Source of the DNA: Flavisolibacter sp.
GTDB taxonomy: Bacteria > Bacteroidota > Bacteroidia > Chitinophagales > Chitinophagaceae
Direction of reading: 5' to 3'
DNA: 8,781 nucleotides
NCBI GenBank assembly: GCA_025936195.1
Contig: JAICTW010000064.1
Span: forward strand, 1 to 8,781
Part shown: piece by piece, positions 1 through 5,921 of the stretch
Numbering within the stretch: position 1 is the stretch's first letter
Layout of the letters: every line of letters begins with the position of its first letter
Translations under genes and position numbers: made by a program
The notes under the pieces: generated by a model
What the model was told of the DNA's origin: nothing
Seen by the model: only the letters and a program-made list of their open reading frames with translations
Databases searched by the model: none

Positions 1-1
1 A

Positions 2-298
2 CATAAAAGCCGTTCCGAATTCGGCGCCTTTGTTTCGGTAGAATTTTTGAAAGATCTTTCCAAAACCATCAACTACAAAGCAAGGCTCGACCTTTTTTCC
101 AATTACAAACACAATCCGGAAAAAGTAGATGTTTTTATGTCAAATCTTTTAGCGGTGAAATTGTCAAAAGTGCTGTCGGCAACCTGGAATGTTGATTTTA
201 TTTATGATGATGATGTTCGCCTGTTTGGTAAGAATGGCAACTCGCCTGCTTTACAAATAAAATCATTGGTGGGTTTGGGATTGCTGGTGAAGTTTTGA
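2..298 (+). CDS. DUF3078 domain-containing protein, C-terminal fragment
   Basis: The reading frame is open from the left edge, so this is the last 98 residues of a gene that starts outside the window; the TTG at 47 is internal and not a real start. The visible residues read like the end of a Bacteroidota DUF3078 protein: a GAFV strand at the edge, then LDLFSNY, then a FIYDDD turn, ending in alternating hydrophobic strands (SLVGLGLLVKF). The terminal Phe and amphipathic strands are typical of outer-membrane beta-barrels recognised by the BAM machinery, so I infer an outer-membrane location. Function of the family is not established. The downstream permease gene starts 51 bp after the stop on the same strand and could be co-transcribed. 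Family assignment is from motif memory, not a search. Confidence 0.8.
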   Translation, partial: HKSRSEFGAFVSVEFLKDLSKTINYKARLDLFSNYKHNPEKVDVFMSNLLAVKLSKVLSATWNVDFIYDDDVRLFGKNGNSPALQIKSLVGLGLLVKF

Positions 299-349
299 AA
301 ACAAACATGATCAGGTGAGCTCATCGCTTCATCTTATTTTCGCGGCTTG

Positions 350-1120
350 ATGCATGTATCCCCTGAACAAATCATTTTGCTTTGCATAGCAGCATTTGCC
401 GCTGGCTTTGTTGATGCTATTGTTGGCGGCGGCGGATTGATTCAAACACCTGCCGCATTGGTTTTGTTACCAAATTTCCCCGTGGTCACTGTTATTGGCT
501 GCACCAAGATCCCCTCTTTCAGCGGCACCTTGTTTGCGGCCTTACAATACCTAAAAAAAGTAAAGCTCAATTATTCACTCACCATTATCATGTGTGTGAT
601 CGCTTTCTTTTCATCCTTTGCCGGATCAGAGCTATTAAGCATTGTAAGCAATGAATTTATGAAACCGGTATTGCTGATCATATTGATTGCTGTGGCCATT
701 TACACCTATACCAAAAAAGATTTTGGCCAGCACGAGGCTAAAGATCATTCGCCCCGGAAAGAACTTTGGTTTGCCATTATCATTAGTTTGGTCATTGGTT
801 TTTATGATGGTTTTATTGGCCCGGGTGCGGGAAGTTTTTTGATACTGGCTTTTATTTCCCTGCTTGGTTATGATTTTTTACATGCATCGGCACAAGCCAA
901 GCTGGTGAATCTGTCAACCAATCTTGGCTCTATTATTTTATTTACGATTAAAGGAAAAATTATTTGGATGATTGCATTTCCCATGGCCACATGCAACGCC
1001 GTAGGTGGAATGCTGGGTGCACGAATGGCTATCCTGAAAGGCAATAAATTTATCCGTGTTTTCTTTTTACTGATCGTTATCGGGACCCTGCTCCGTTTTG
1101 CCTGGGACGTTTTCTTCTAA
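350..1120 (+). CDS. TSUP family permease (sulfite exporter TauE/SafE, YfcA-like)
   Basis: A 256-residue polytopic inner-membrane protein, close to the usual 250-270 residues of this family. The two internal half-repeats carry the diagnostic glycine-rich motifs: GFVDAIVGGGGLIQTP at about residues 19-34 and GFYDGFIGPGAGSFL at about 150-164. Each is followed by several hydrophobic segments, with a short charged cytoplasmic or periplasmic stretch around 122-138 (KKDFGQHEAKDHSPRK). A conserved-looking GGMLGARMA lies at 219-227. Family members move sulfur-containing or organic anions such as sulfite, taurine breakdown products or sulfolactate across the membrane; the substrate here cannot be read from sequence. 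I chose ATG 350 over the TTG at 347 immediately before it. There is no clear Shine-Dalgarno, as usual in Bacteroidota. No sulfur-metabolism gene is adjacent. Confidence 0.95.
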   Translation: MHVSPEQIILLCIAAFAAGFVDAIVGGGGLIQTPAALVLLPNFPVVTVIGCTKIPSFSGTLFAALQYLKKVKLNYSLTIIMCVIAFFSSFAGSELLSIVSNEFMKPVLLIILIAVAIYTYTKKDFGQHEAKDHSPRKELWFAIIISLVIGFYDGFIGPGAGSFLILAFISLLGYDFLHASAQAKLVNLSTNLGSIILFTIKGKIIWMIAFPMATCNAVGGMLGARMAILKGNKFIRVFFLLIVIGTLLRFAWDVFF

Positions 1121-1121
1121 A

Positions 1122-1139
1122 TAAAAAGCTGTTATAGCC
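1122..1139 (-). terminator. weak candidate terminator for the minus-strand genes
   Basis: Read on the minus strand, GGCT (1139-1136) can pair with AGCT (1130-1127) around a 5-nt loop, giving only 4 pairs including one G-U. This is followed by a T-rich run (TTTTTA). It lies 26 bp past the stop of the minus-strand ORF at 1165 and touches the stop of the permease gene. The stem is short, so this is a suggestion only. Confidence 0.25.
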
Positions 1140-1164
1140 GTTCCGCCTCTCTGTGCGTCAACAA

Positions 1165-1578
1165 TTAATTTGACCTGAGTACATCTTTGTACGTTTCATT
1201 TACAGTTTGAATGGCAAGATCTGTAGTTCTCTTCTCGTGTGTGATGATGAAAACAGTAGCATTTTGTTCCTGGATCTCCTCGCACCGATAACCTTTGCGA
1301 AGGAATTGTTCGATCAGGACATGATCTACGCAGGTACGGTTCTCCTTAGGATTCGTATGCATAAATGGATTTTGGAACGGTAAGTTAAGAAGATGTACGT
1401 ACGCTTGCAAAACCTTTAGATGAATATTGATGCCCGACAAACGTGGCACGAAATTTATACCTGCTATTTTATAACTCGATATATAATTAAACCAATAAGC
1501 AAAGCCTCCCTTGCTCTCAGAGACCGGGGGCTTTTGTTTTTGTGGCCTTTGTATTCGCCTGACGCAATTCTTTTTCAT
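1165..1578 (-). CDS. hypothetical protein, 137 residues, uncertain
   Basis: I do not recognise this protein. It would start with ATG at 1578, 58 bp after the end of the aspartic-protease-like gene on the same strand, so it could be the second gene of that transcript. The N-terminus is very basic and Pro/Gln-rich (residues 1-20). The second half looks more like a folded domain, with a predicted helix (about 86-96), a strand (ATVFIITHE, about 107-115) and a final helix. No signal peptide or membrane segment is seen. Codon choice is compatible with coding but not decisive. Against it, a plus-strand terminator-like hairpin lies inside its first third, and a competing plus-strand frame of 81 codons overlaps it. 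An internal Met at residue 73 (position 1362) could start a shorter 65-residue version. If it is not real, 1121-1636 is a 516-bp gene-free stretch. Confidence 0.4.
   Translation of the reverse strand: MKKNCVRRIQRPQKQKPPVSESKGGFAYWFNYISSYKIAGINFVPRLSGINIHLKVLQAYVHLLNLPFQNPFMHTNPKENRTCVDHVLIEQFLRKGYRCEEIQEQNATVFIITHEKRTTDLAIQTVNETYKDVLRSN
1501..1541 (+). terminator. rho-independent terminator-like hairpin
   Basis: AAAGCCTCC (1501-1509) pairs with GGGGGCTTT (1526-1534), nine pairs with one G-U. The 16-nt loop can itself form a small CTC/GAG stem (1514-1516 with 1520-1522). The 3' side is followed by a T-rich run (TTTTGTTTTTG). The T-tract exists only in the plus direction; the minus-strand continuation is GCTTATTGG. 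The nearest plus-strand gene upstream is the TSUP permease ending at 1120, so it would close a transcript with a 3' tail of about 400 nt, antisense to the minus ORF at 1165-1578. It could also end an unrecognised small RNA. Confidence 0.45.
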
Positions 1579-1636
1579 GTGACAATTTCCCCGCAGTTAA
1601 CAGCCATAAATAAAAACTTCCAGATTCCTTCCCATT

Positions 1637-2632
1637 CTAAAGCACTCCAAACTGCTTATTCTTAAAATCAATAATGATGGTTTTGTTCCAGAACAAAGCG
1701 TTTCCGGTAATTAAATCATACTCACTTGTTCTTGCCTCTTTTCTATAATCAACATATATCATAGTGCCAGAGAATTTTTGTCCACCCAACTCAAAGGGTT
1801 CTTTCAATGGATGTCCTATTACATTATGCACGGTTCCCCACGAAGAAACAGCAATGGTATCAGAAGGTGGTAAACTGAAAAACTGATTTATCTTATCATC
1901 AGTTACTAACAAGGGGAAAATACTGGACCCATTATCAAATAGTGCATTGTACTTCTTGTTCCGGAATAATAAAGGGATCAATGCTCGTCCGTTATGGTCT
2001 AAGGACATTTTTGTAAAGGAGATGTGAAGTGCGTCCGGCAGTACATCGCAGATTGCAAAGCGGTTATTCAAATAATCAATGATCAAAATTTTATTCTGAA
2101 ATAAATCTGCACCAATGGTGCCGAGTGGAAGAGGATCATTATTCTTTTTGTCAAAGGAAAGATCATTGCCATAATTCCTCCGTATAAAACAATTTTCAGC
2201 GGTTGCAGTAGTGTTTTTGAAATCAAGTGCAAGCTTTTTGAAAGCTTTATTTTTATTCCAGAATTGCAAATTGCTTTTAAGCTTTCCGGTATATTGAGAC
2301 AGGACAGGATATCTCCTTATTGCTGAATTAAGATTTCTTTCATATAGCATCGTTAGATTAGATCCGAGATCAAATTGAAATGAAAAAACCTGAGGTACTC
2401 CCTGCACTTTAGCATATACCAACATAGCAGTTTTGTCGAAATGCTTCCTTCCAAAGCTGTCATTTGTCCAATAAAAATTTATCCATGATAGCTGGTTGTG
2501 TTCAACTGAATTCGTACGAATACTCCAATGGCCAAAATCATTTCGGTCCGTTAGATAAGAAACGCCGCAAATAACAATTGCTGCAATAATTACAAAGCCG
2601 GCAATCTTAAAAAATGTTTTAACCATTTTCAT
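1637..2632 (-). CDS. secreted/anchored bilobal retropepsin-like aspartic protease homologue
   Basis: A 331-residue protein with an N-terminal hydrophobic segment (about residues 7-27, FKIAGFVIIAAIVICGVSYL), either an uncleaved anchor or a signal peptide, so the rest is probably extracytoplasmic. Two similar halves follow. Lobe one has FDLGSN at 87-92 and, later, GTIGADLFQNKILIIDY at 171-187. Lobe two has FDNGSS at 232-237 and LITGNALFWNKTIIIDF at 307-323. In each half a D-x-G-S motif precedes a hydrophobic-G-x-x-L-F element and an IIID[YF] strand, the layout of retropepsin-like and pepsin-like domains. The usual D-[TS]-G is changed to D-L-G and D-N-G, so activity is uncertain. ATG 2632 is used; a second Met at residue 3 (2626) is an alternative. 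The gene is divergent from the peptidase at 2755. Function otherwise unknown. Confidence 0.8.
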   Translation of the reverse strand: MKMVKTFFKIAGFVIIAAIVICGVSYLTDRNDFGHWSIRTNSVEHNQLSWINFYWTNDSFGRKHFDKTAMLVYAKVQGVPQVFSFQFDLGSNLTMLYERNLNSAIRRYPVLSQYTGKLKSNLQFWNKNKAFKKLALDFKNTTATAENCFIRRNYGNDLSFDKKNNDPLPLGTIGADLFQNKILIIDYLNNRFAICDVLPDALHISFTKMSLDHNGRALIPLLFRNKKYNALFDNGSSIFPLLVTDDKINQFFSLPPSDTIAVSSWGTVHNVIGHPLKEPFELGGQKFSGTMIYVDYRKEARTSEYDLITGNALFWNKTIIIDFKNKQFGVL

Positions 2633-2754
2633 TCTCTAAATATAAACGGTAACTGTGGCTTATTCAACCGGCACCTGTAAAGTGAAAAGAACTTAAATTG
2701 CAATCCATTGATGATTTTCATTCCGTCAATCAATTATCATTCAACATCATTACT
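2633..2754. promoter_or_regulatory. divergent intergenic region, presumed promoters
   Basis: This 122-bp A+T-rich gap separates the minus-strand aspartic-protease-like gene from the plus-strand S9 peptidase and must by position hold both promoters. I found no exact match to the Bacteroidota -7 consensus TAnnTTTG. The nearest is TATATTTA on the minus strand (about 2637-2644), one mismatch and very close to the ATG. The open frame of the peptidase extends upstream to a TTG at 2698 without a stop. Confidence 0.3.
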
Positions 2755-5109
2755 ATGAATCGTTTCATCTTTGCATTGCTTGCATGCACATTCCTTCTTT
2801 CAACAAAAGCCCAACAAACTCTTACTGAAAAAAATTATCAGAAGGCCGAAAGCTTTTTGGGCTACAACACCCAGAAATATGTTGACCACACTTTCTCCTT
2901 TCCTCAATGGTTATCAGGAGATCGCTTCTGGTATAGAACACTAACACCGCAAGGAGCCGAATTTATTTTGGTGGACCCTGTCAAACACACACGCACTGTT
3001 GCTTTCGATCAGCAAAAATTATCAGCTGCCCTTTCCAAAGCATTGGGCAAACCGGTGGATGCTTACTTACTTCCTTTTAATTATTTCAATTATTCGGAAG
3101 ACAATAAAAACATCATCTTTCGTGCGAACGGGCAACAATGGATCGCCAGCCTGCAGAACTACACCATTACAAAGGACACAGCTTCTGCCATGAACGTTAC
3201 GGGAAATTCAAGAAGGTTCCCGCGCCGCAACAATGAAGAAGTGCTTTCTCCCGACGGTACCAGGGCAGCCTTCATTAAAGACTGGAACCTTTGGGTGCGT
3301 GATGTAAAAACAGGGAAAGAAACACAGCTCACCACAGATGGTGTAAAAGATTTTGGGTATGCTACCGATAATGCCGGATGGAAACACAGTGATGCCGCTA
3401 TTCTTCGCTGGTCACCGGATTCAAAAAAGATTGCCACGTTCAAACAAGACCAACGGCAAGTAGGTGATATGTATTTAGTAAGCACTAATGTTGGACATCC
3501 GACGTTAGAAGCATGGAAATATCCTTTGCCCGGCGACGAACACATTCCCATGATCACCCGTGTTATCATTAATGTAGATAATCCAAAACTCATTACGCTC
3601 AATGTTCCTCCCGATCCGCATCGTGCCACCTTGCAGGATGATATTTCTGCCAGCGGCACCTTTGATGATGTGGACTGGAGTGAAGACGGCAACTGGCTGG
3701 CATTTGTTTCCACTTCACGTGATCATAAGGATGAAAAATTTCGAATTGCTAATGCCAATACAGGTGAGGTTCGCGAAGTGTTTGACGAATCCGTTCCCAC
3801 ACAATACGAATCCGGGCAGGGAACCATCAACTGGAAATTTTTACCAAAAACCAATGAGATCATCTGGTATTCTGAAAGAGATAACTGGGGACATTTGTAT
3901 TTGTACGATGCATCCACAGGCAAGCTGAAAAATCAGATCACGAAAGGCGATTGGATGGTAAGCGAAATGTTGAAAGTGGATGAAAAGAACCGCACCATTT
4001 ATTTCTACGCATTCGGACTGCAGAAAGAAAATCCATATTTCGAACAGTTGTATAAAATTGGTTTCGATGGAAAGAACATGACGCTGTTAACTCCAGGTGA
4101 GGGATATCATTCCATTGTGTTCTCTCCTTCTGGAAAATATATTGTTGATTCCTATTCCAAACCCGATGTGCCTCCTGCAGTGGTTCTTCGCGATCTCAAC
4201 GGAAAACAATTGGTGGAACTGGAACACACCGATGTATCGCGACTGAAAGCCACCGGATGGAAACCACCCATTCCTATTTCGGTAAAAGCACACGATGGTG
4301 TTACGGATATTTATGGATTGCTGTACACACCAACACATCTCGATCCTTCTAAGAAATATCCCATCATTGATTACATCTATCCCGGTCCACAGGGCGGAAG
4401 CATGGGTGGCAACTGGAGCTTTAATGCATCTCGTGGCGACAATCAATCGTTGGCTGAATTAGGTTTTTGTGTGCTGGTGTTGGAAGGCACCAGCAATCCT
4501 TTGCGCAGTAAAAGTTATCACGACATGTATTATCCCAACATGAGTGAGAATACTTTGCCCGATCAGGTAACGGGCATTCGCCAACTGGCACAACGCTATT
4601 CTTACATTGATACAAGCCGTGTAGGTATTTGGGGACATTCCGGCGGAGGCTTTGCTACAGCATGCGCCATGTTCCGTTATCCCGATTTCTTTAAAGTGGG
4701 CATTAGCGAAAGCGGTAATCACGACAACCGTAATTACGAAGATGATTGGGGTGAACGTTATATTGGATTGCTCAAAAAAAATTCAGACGGCACGGATAAC
4801 TATACAGCACAGGCCAACCAGATCTATGCAAAAAATTTGAAAGGAAAATTATTGTTAGCTCATGGTTTGATGGATGATAATGTTCCGCCGAGCAATACCA
4901 TGCTGGTGATTGATGCACTCGAAAAAGCAGGCAAGGATTACGACCTTATTGTATTTCCCAACAGCCATCATGGTTATGGCGAGTTTAGTTATTACATGAT
5001 GCGGAGAAGGTGGGATTATTTTGTAAAGAATTTATTAGGTGCAGAACCGCCGAAGGAATATCAATTGAAGCCACATGGCGATCAAAGAAATGCGATGCCG
5101 ACGTTTTAA
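2755..5109 (+). CDS. S9B family peptidase, dipeptidyl-peptidase-IV-like, secreted
   Basis: A 784-residue serine peptidase predicted to release short peptides from substrate N-termini in the periplasm or at the cell surface. ATG 2755 is chosen over the upstream in-frame TTG 2698 because it places a clean signal peptide (MNRFIFALLACTFLLSTKAQ) at the N-terminus. Residues about 40-500 form the beta-propeller, with repeats such as LRWSPDSKKIATF and VDWSEDGNWLAFVS. Residues about 520-770 are the alpha/beta-hydrolase domain, with catalytic Ser629 in GIWGHSGGGF, Asp707 in HGLMDDNVPP and His739 in NSHHGYGEF. Tyr542 in YIYPGP corresponds to the oxyanion tyrosine, and NYEDDWGERYIG matches the substrate-pocket segment of DPP-IV. 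Length fits DPP-IV relatives. The region that normally carries the Glu-Glu pair reads YATDNAGW (202-209), without the pair, so exact specificity is open. It is a single-gene transcript ending at a strong hairpin. Confidence 0.95.
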   Translation: MNRFIFALLACTFLLSTKAQQTLTEKNYQKAESFLGYNTQKYVDHTFSFPQWLSGDRFWYRTLTPQGAEFILVDPVKHTRTVAFDQQKLSAALSKALGKPVDAYLLPFNYFNYSEDNKNIIFRANGQQWIASLQNYTITKDTASAMNVTGNSRRFPRRNNEEVLSPDGTRAAFIKDWNLWVRDVKTGKETQLTTDGVKDFGYATDNAGWKHSDAAILRWSPDSKKIATFKQDQRQVGDMYLVSTNVGHPTLEAWKYPLPGDEHIPMITRVIINVDNPKLITLNVPPDPHRATLQDDISASGTFDDVDWSEDGNWLAFVSTSRDHKDEKFRIANANTGEVREVFDESVPTQYESGQGTINWKFLPKTNEIIWYSERDNWGHLYLYDASTGKLKNQITKGDWMVSEMLKVDEKNRTIYFYAFGLQKENPYFEQLYKIGFDGKNMTLLTPGEGYHSIVFSPSGKYIVDSYSKPDVPPAVVLRDLNGKQLVELEHTDVSRLKATGWKPPIPISVKAHDGVTDIYGLLYTPTHLDPSKKYPIIDYIYPGPQGGSMGGNWSFNASRGDNQSLAELGFCVLVLEGTSNPLRSKSYHDMYYPNMSENTLPDQVTGIRQLAQRYSYIDTSRVGIWGHSGGGFATACAMFRYPDFFKVGISESGNHDNRNYEDDWGERYIGLLKKNSDGTDNYTAQANQIYAKNLKGKLLLAHGLMDDNVPPSNTMLVIDALEKAGKDYDLIVFPNSHHGYGEFSYYMMRRRWDYFVKNLLGAEPPKEYQLKPHGDQRNAMPTF

Positions 5110-5168
5110 AACCTAAACGAATGTCATACTGGATTTGTTGAAGTATGTTCATAAACGAAATAAATTGG

Positions 5169-5198
5169 AGATCCCGGCAAGTGCCGGGATTTTGTTTA
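5169..5198 (+). terminator. rho-independent terminator of the S9 peptidase gene
   Basis: ATCCCGGC (5171-5178) and GCCGGGAT (5183-5190) form a perfect 8-bp GC-rich stem with a 4-nt loop (AAGT), extendable outward by a G-T and an A-T pair. A T-rich tail, TTTGTTT, starts at 5191. It lies 60 bp past the peptidase stop and about 35 bp before the end of the convergent SRPBCC gene. The minus-strand side lacks a T-tract (CTCCAATT), so it acts mainly in the plus direction. Confidence 0.85.
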
Positions 5199-5231
5199 AT
5201 CCGTCTTTAACGAAACAACTTAATCTATCAA

Positions 5232-5681
5232 TTAAGCATCCGGAATATTCGGTTCCACTAATTTCATCAGCTTTTCCAATGATTCCTGCCAGCCCAAATA
5301 ACACATTTCAACAGGTATAGCTGAAGGAATGCCTTCCTGCAGAATTTTAATTTCAGTACCCACCATAACTTTTCGCAGCCATACGGAAGTTGTCATTACT
5401 CCCGGCAGGTTGGGATCATCAAATTGATCGGTGTACTTTATAAATTCATTGGGTTTAAGCTCTACATATTTTCCACCGAACGAATGTCCATTGCCGGTTG
5501 AGAAATTATGAAACGACATTTTGTAAGTTCCCCCTACGGTAACATTCATTTCATGGACCGTACAAAGAAAACCATAGGGAGGTAACCATGAGGCAAGTGC
5601 ACTGGCCTGAGTGAAGGCCCGGTAAACTTTTTCAGGAGAGGCTTTCAAAACTCTGTGCAGGGAAACGCTGTTGTCTGCCAT
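5232..5681 (-). CDS. SRPBCC family protein (AHSA1 / START-like fold)
   Basis: A 149-residue cytoplasmic protein of the SRPBCC (AHSA1-like) superfamily, whose helix-grip fold encloses a hydrophobic ligand cavity. The N-terminal strand and helix (HRVLKASPEKVYRAFT, about 9-24) lead to the characteristic tryptophan turn SALASWLPPYGF (27-38). A glycine-containing strand NVTVGGTYKMSF (46-57), strand TTSVWLRKV (97-105) and the C-terminal helix LGWQESLEKLMKLVE (129-143) that closes the cavity follow. Length is normal for the family. Ligand and physiological role are unknown; relatives are often annotated only as SRPBCC or AHSA1 domain proteins, sometimes next to ArsR regulators, but no such regulator is adjacent here. 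ATG 5681 is the only sensible start. The gene is convergent with the S9 peptidase and divergent from the lipoprotein gene. Confidence 0.93.
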   Translation of the reverse strand: MADNSVSLHRVLKASPEKVYRAFTQASALASWLPPYGFLCTVHEMNVTVGGTYKMSFHNFSTGNGHSFGGKYVELKPNEFIKYTDQFDDPNLPGVMTTSVWLRKVMVGTEIKILQEGIPSAIPVEMCYLGWQESLEKLMKLVEPNIPDA

Positions 5682-5734
5682 AAAATAAATCTTATTTTCC
5701 TACTCGTTTGGCTTTTCGGTTTCGCCCGTTTTTG

Positions 5735-5757
5735 AAGTGGTGGCTGCTCCACTACTT
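5735..5757 (-). repeat. hairpin in the SRPBCC upstream region
   Basis: AAGTGGTGG (5735-5743) pairs with CCACTACTT (5749-5757), nine pairs with one G-U, around the loop CTGCT. It lies about 54 nt upstream of the SRPBCC start, in its likely leader. Neither side has a strong T-run, so a terminator is unlikely. No known riboswitch or protein-binding motif is recognised. Confidence 0.35.
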
Positions 5758-5765
5758 GTTACAAC

Positions 5766-5803
5766 TTTTGAAGTACAAAGTTGAAAGTAAAGTTTAAAAA
5801 AAG
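5766..5803. repeat. low-complexity AAGT-rich tract
   Basis: A degenerate run of units such as GAAGTACAAAGTTGAAAGTAAAG leading into an A7 tract. The composition resembles degenerate AAGTT-rich spacers that I recall from Bacteroidota intergenic regions, but I cannot confirm the relation. It could also be part of a promoter for either divergent gene; a one-mismatch -7-like element (CAACTTTG on the minus strand, 5776-5783) lies within it. Confidence 0.3.
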
Positions 5804-5805
5804 AT

Positions 5806-5844
5806 GGGTGAGTATGCGGCAATTTAAGGGTGGGTTGCGGCAAT
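5806..5844. promoter_or_regulatory. tandem direct repeat GGGTG-n-TGCGGCAAT, candidate operator
   Basis: GGGTG (5806-5810), four bases, TGCGGCAAT (5815-5823) is followed by GGGTG (5828-5832), three bases, TGCGGCAAT (5836-5844). The exact 9-mers start 21 bp apart, two helical turns, so a dimeric or cooperative regulator could bind one DNA face. The site lies about 78 bp upstream of the lipoprotein start and about 134 bp upstream of the SRPBCC start, in the divergent gap. No regulator gene is adjacent and I do not recognise the motif. Confidence 0.4.
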
Positions 5845-5921
5845 ATGTAGCGTTGGTTGTAAACTCGATAGCTGGGCAGGATTACATTTTACCTAATGAA
5901 TTTGCTATATTGTAGGTGTAT

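Noticed and set aside
8..1145. Repeated 10-mer AGCCGTTCCG at 8-17 and 1136-1145
   Set aside because: One copy is inside coding sequence and the other between genes. There is no flanking similarity, so it is probably chance.
1420..1665. Plus-strand frame of 81 codons
   Set aside because: It overlaps the minus ORF, runs through the terminator hairpin, has no domain likeness, and ends in antisense of the aspartic-protease-like gene.
3159..3713. 184-codon minus-strand frame inside the S9 peptidase gene
   Set aside because: It lies entirely antisense to a well-supported enzyme. Its Ser/Cys-rich, featureless translation is what a shadow frame gives.
4087..4722. Overlapping minus-strand frames of 64-119 codons
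   Set aside because: They are antisense to the catalytic domain of the S9 peptidase, overlap one another, and show no recognisable protein features.
5135..5320. 61-codon plus-strand frame after the S9 peptidase
   Set aside because: It runs through the strong terminator hairpin and into antisense of the SRPBCC gene.
5702..5888. Minus-strand open frame upstream of the SRPBCC gene, ending in a Thr/Ser/Lys-rich stretch
   Set aside because: It has no ATG, crosses the low-complexity tract and direct repeat, and shows no family likeness. More likely intergenic sequence open by chance.
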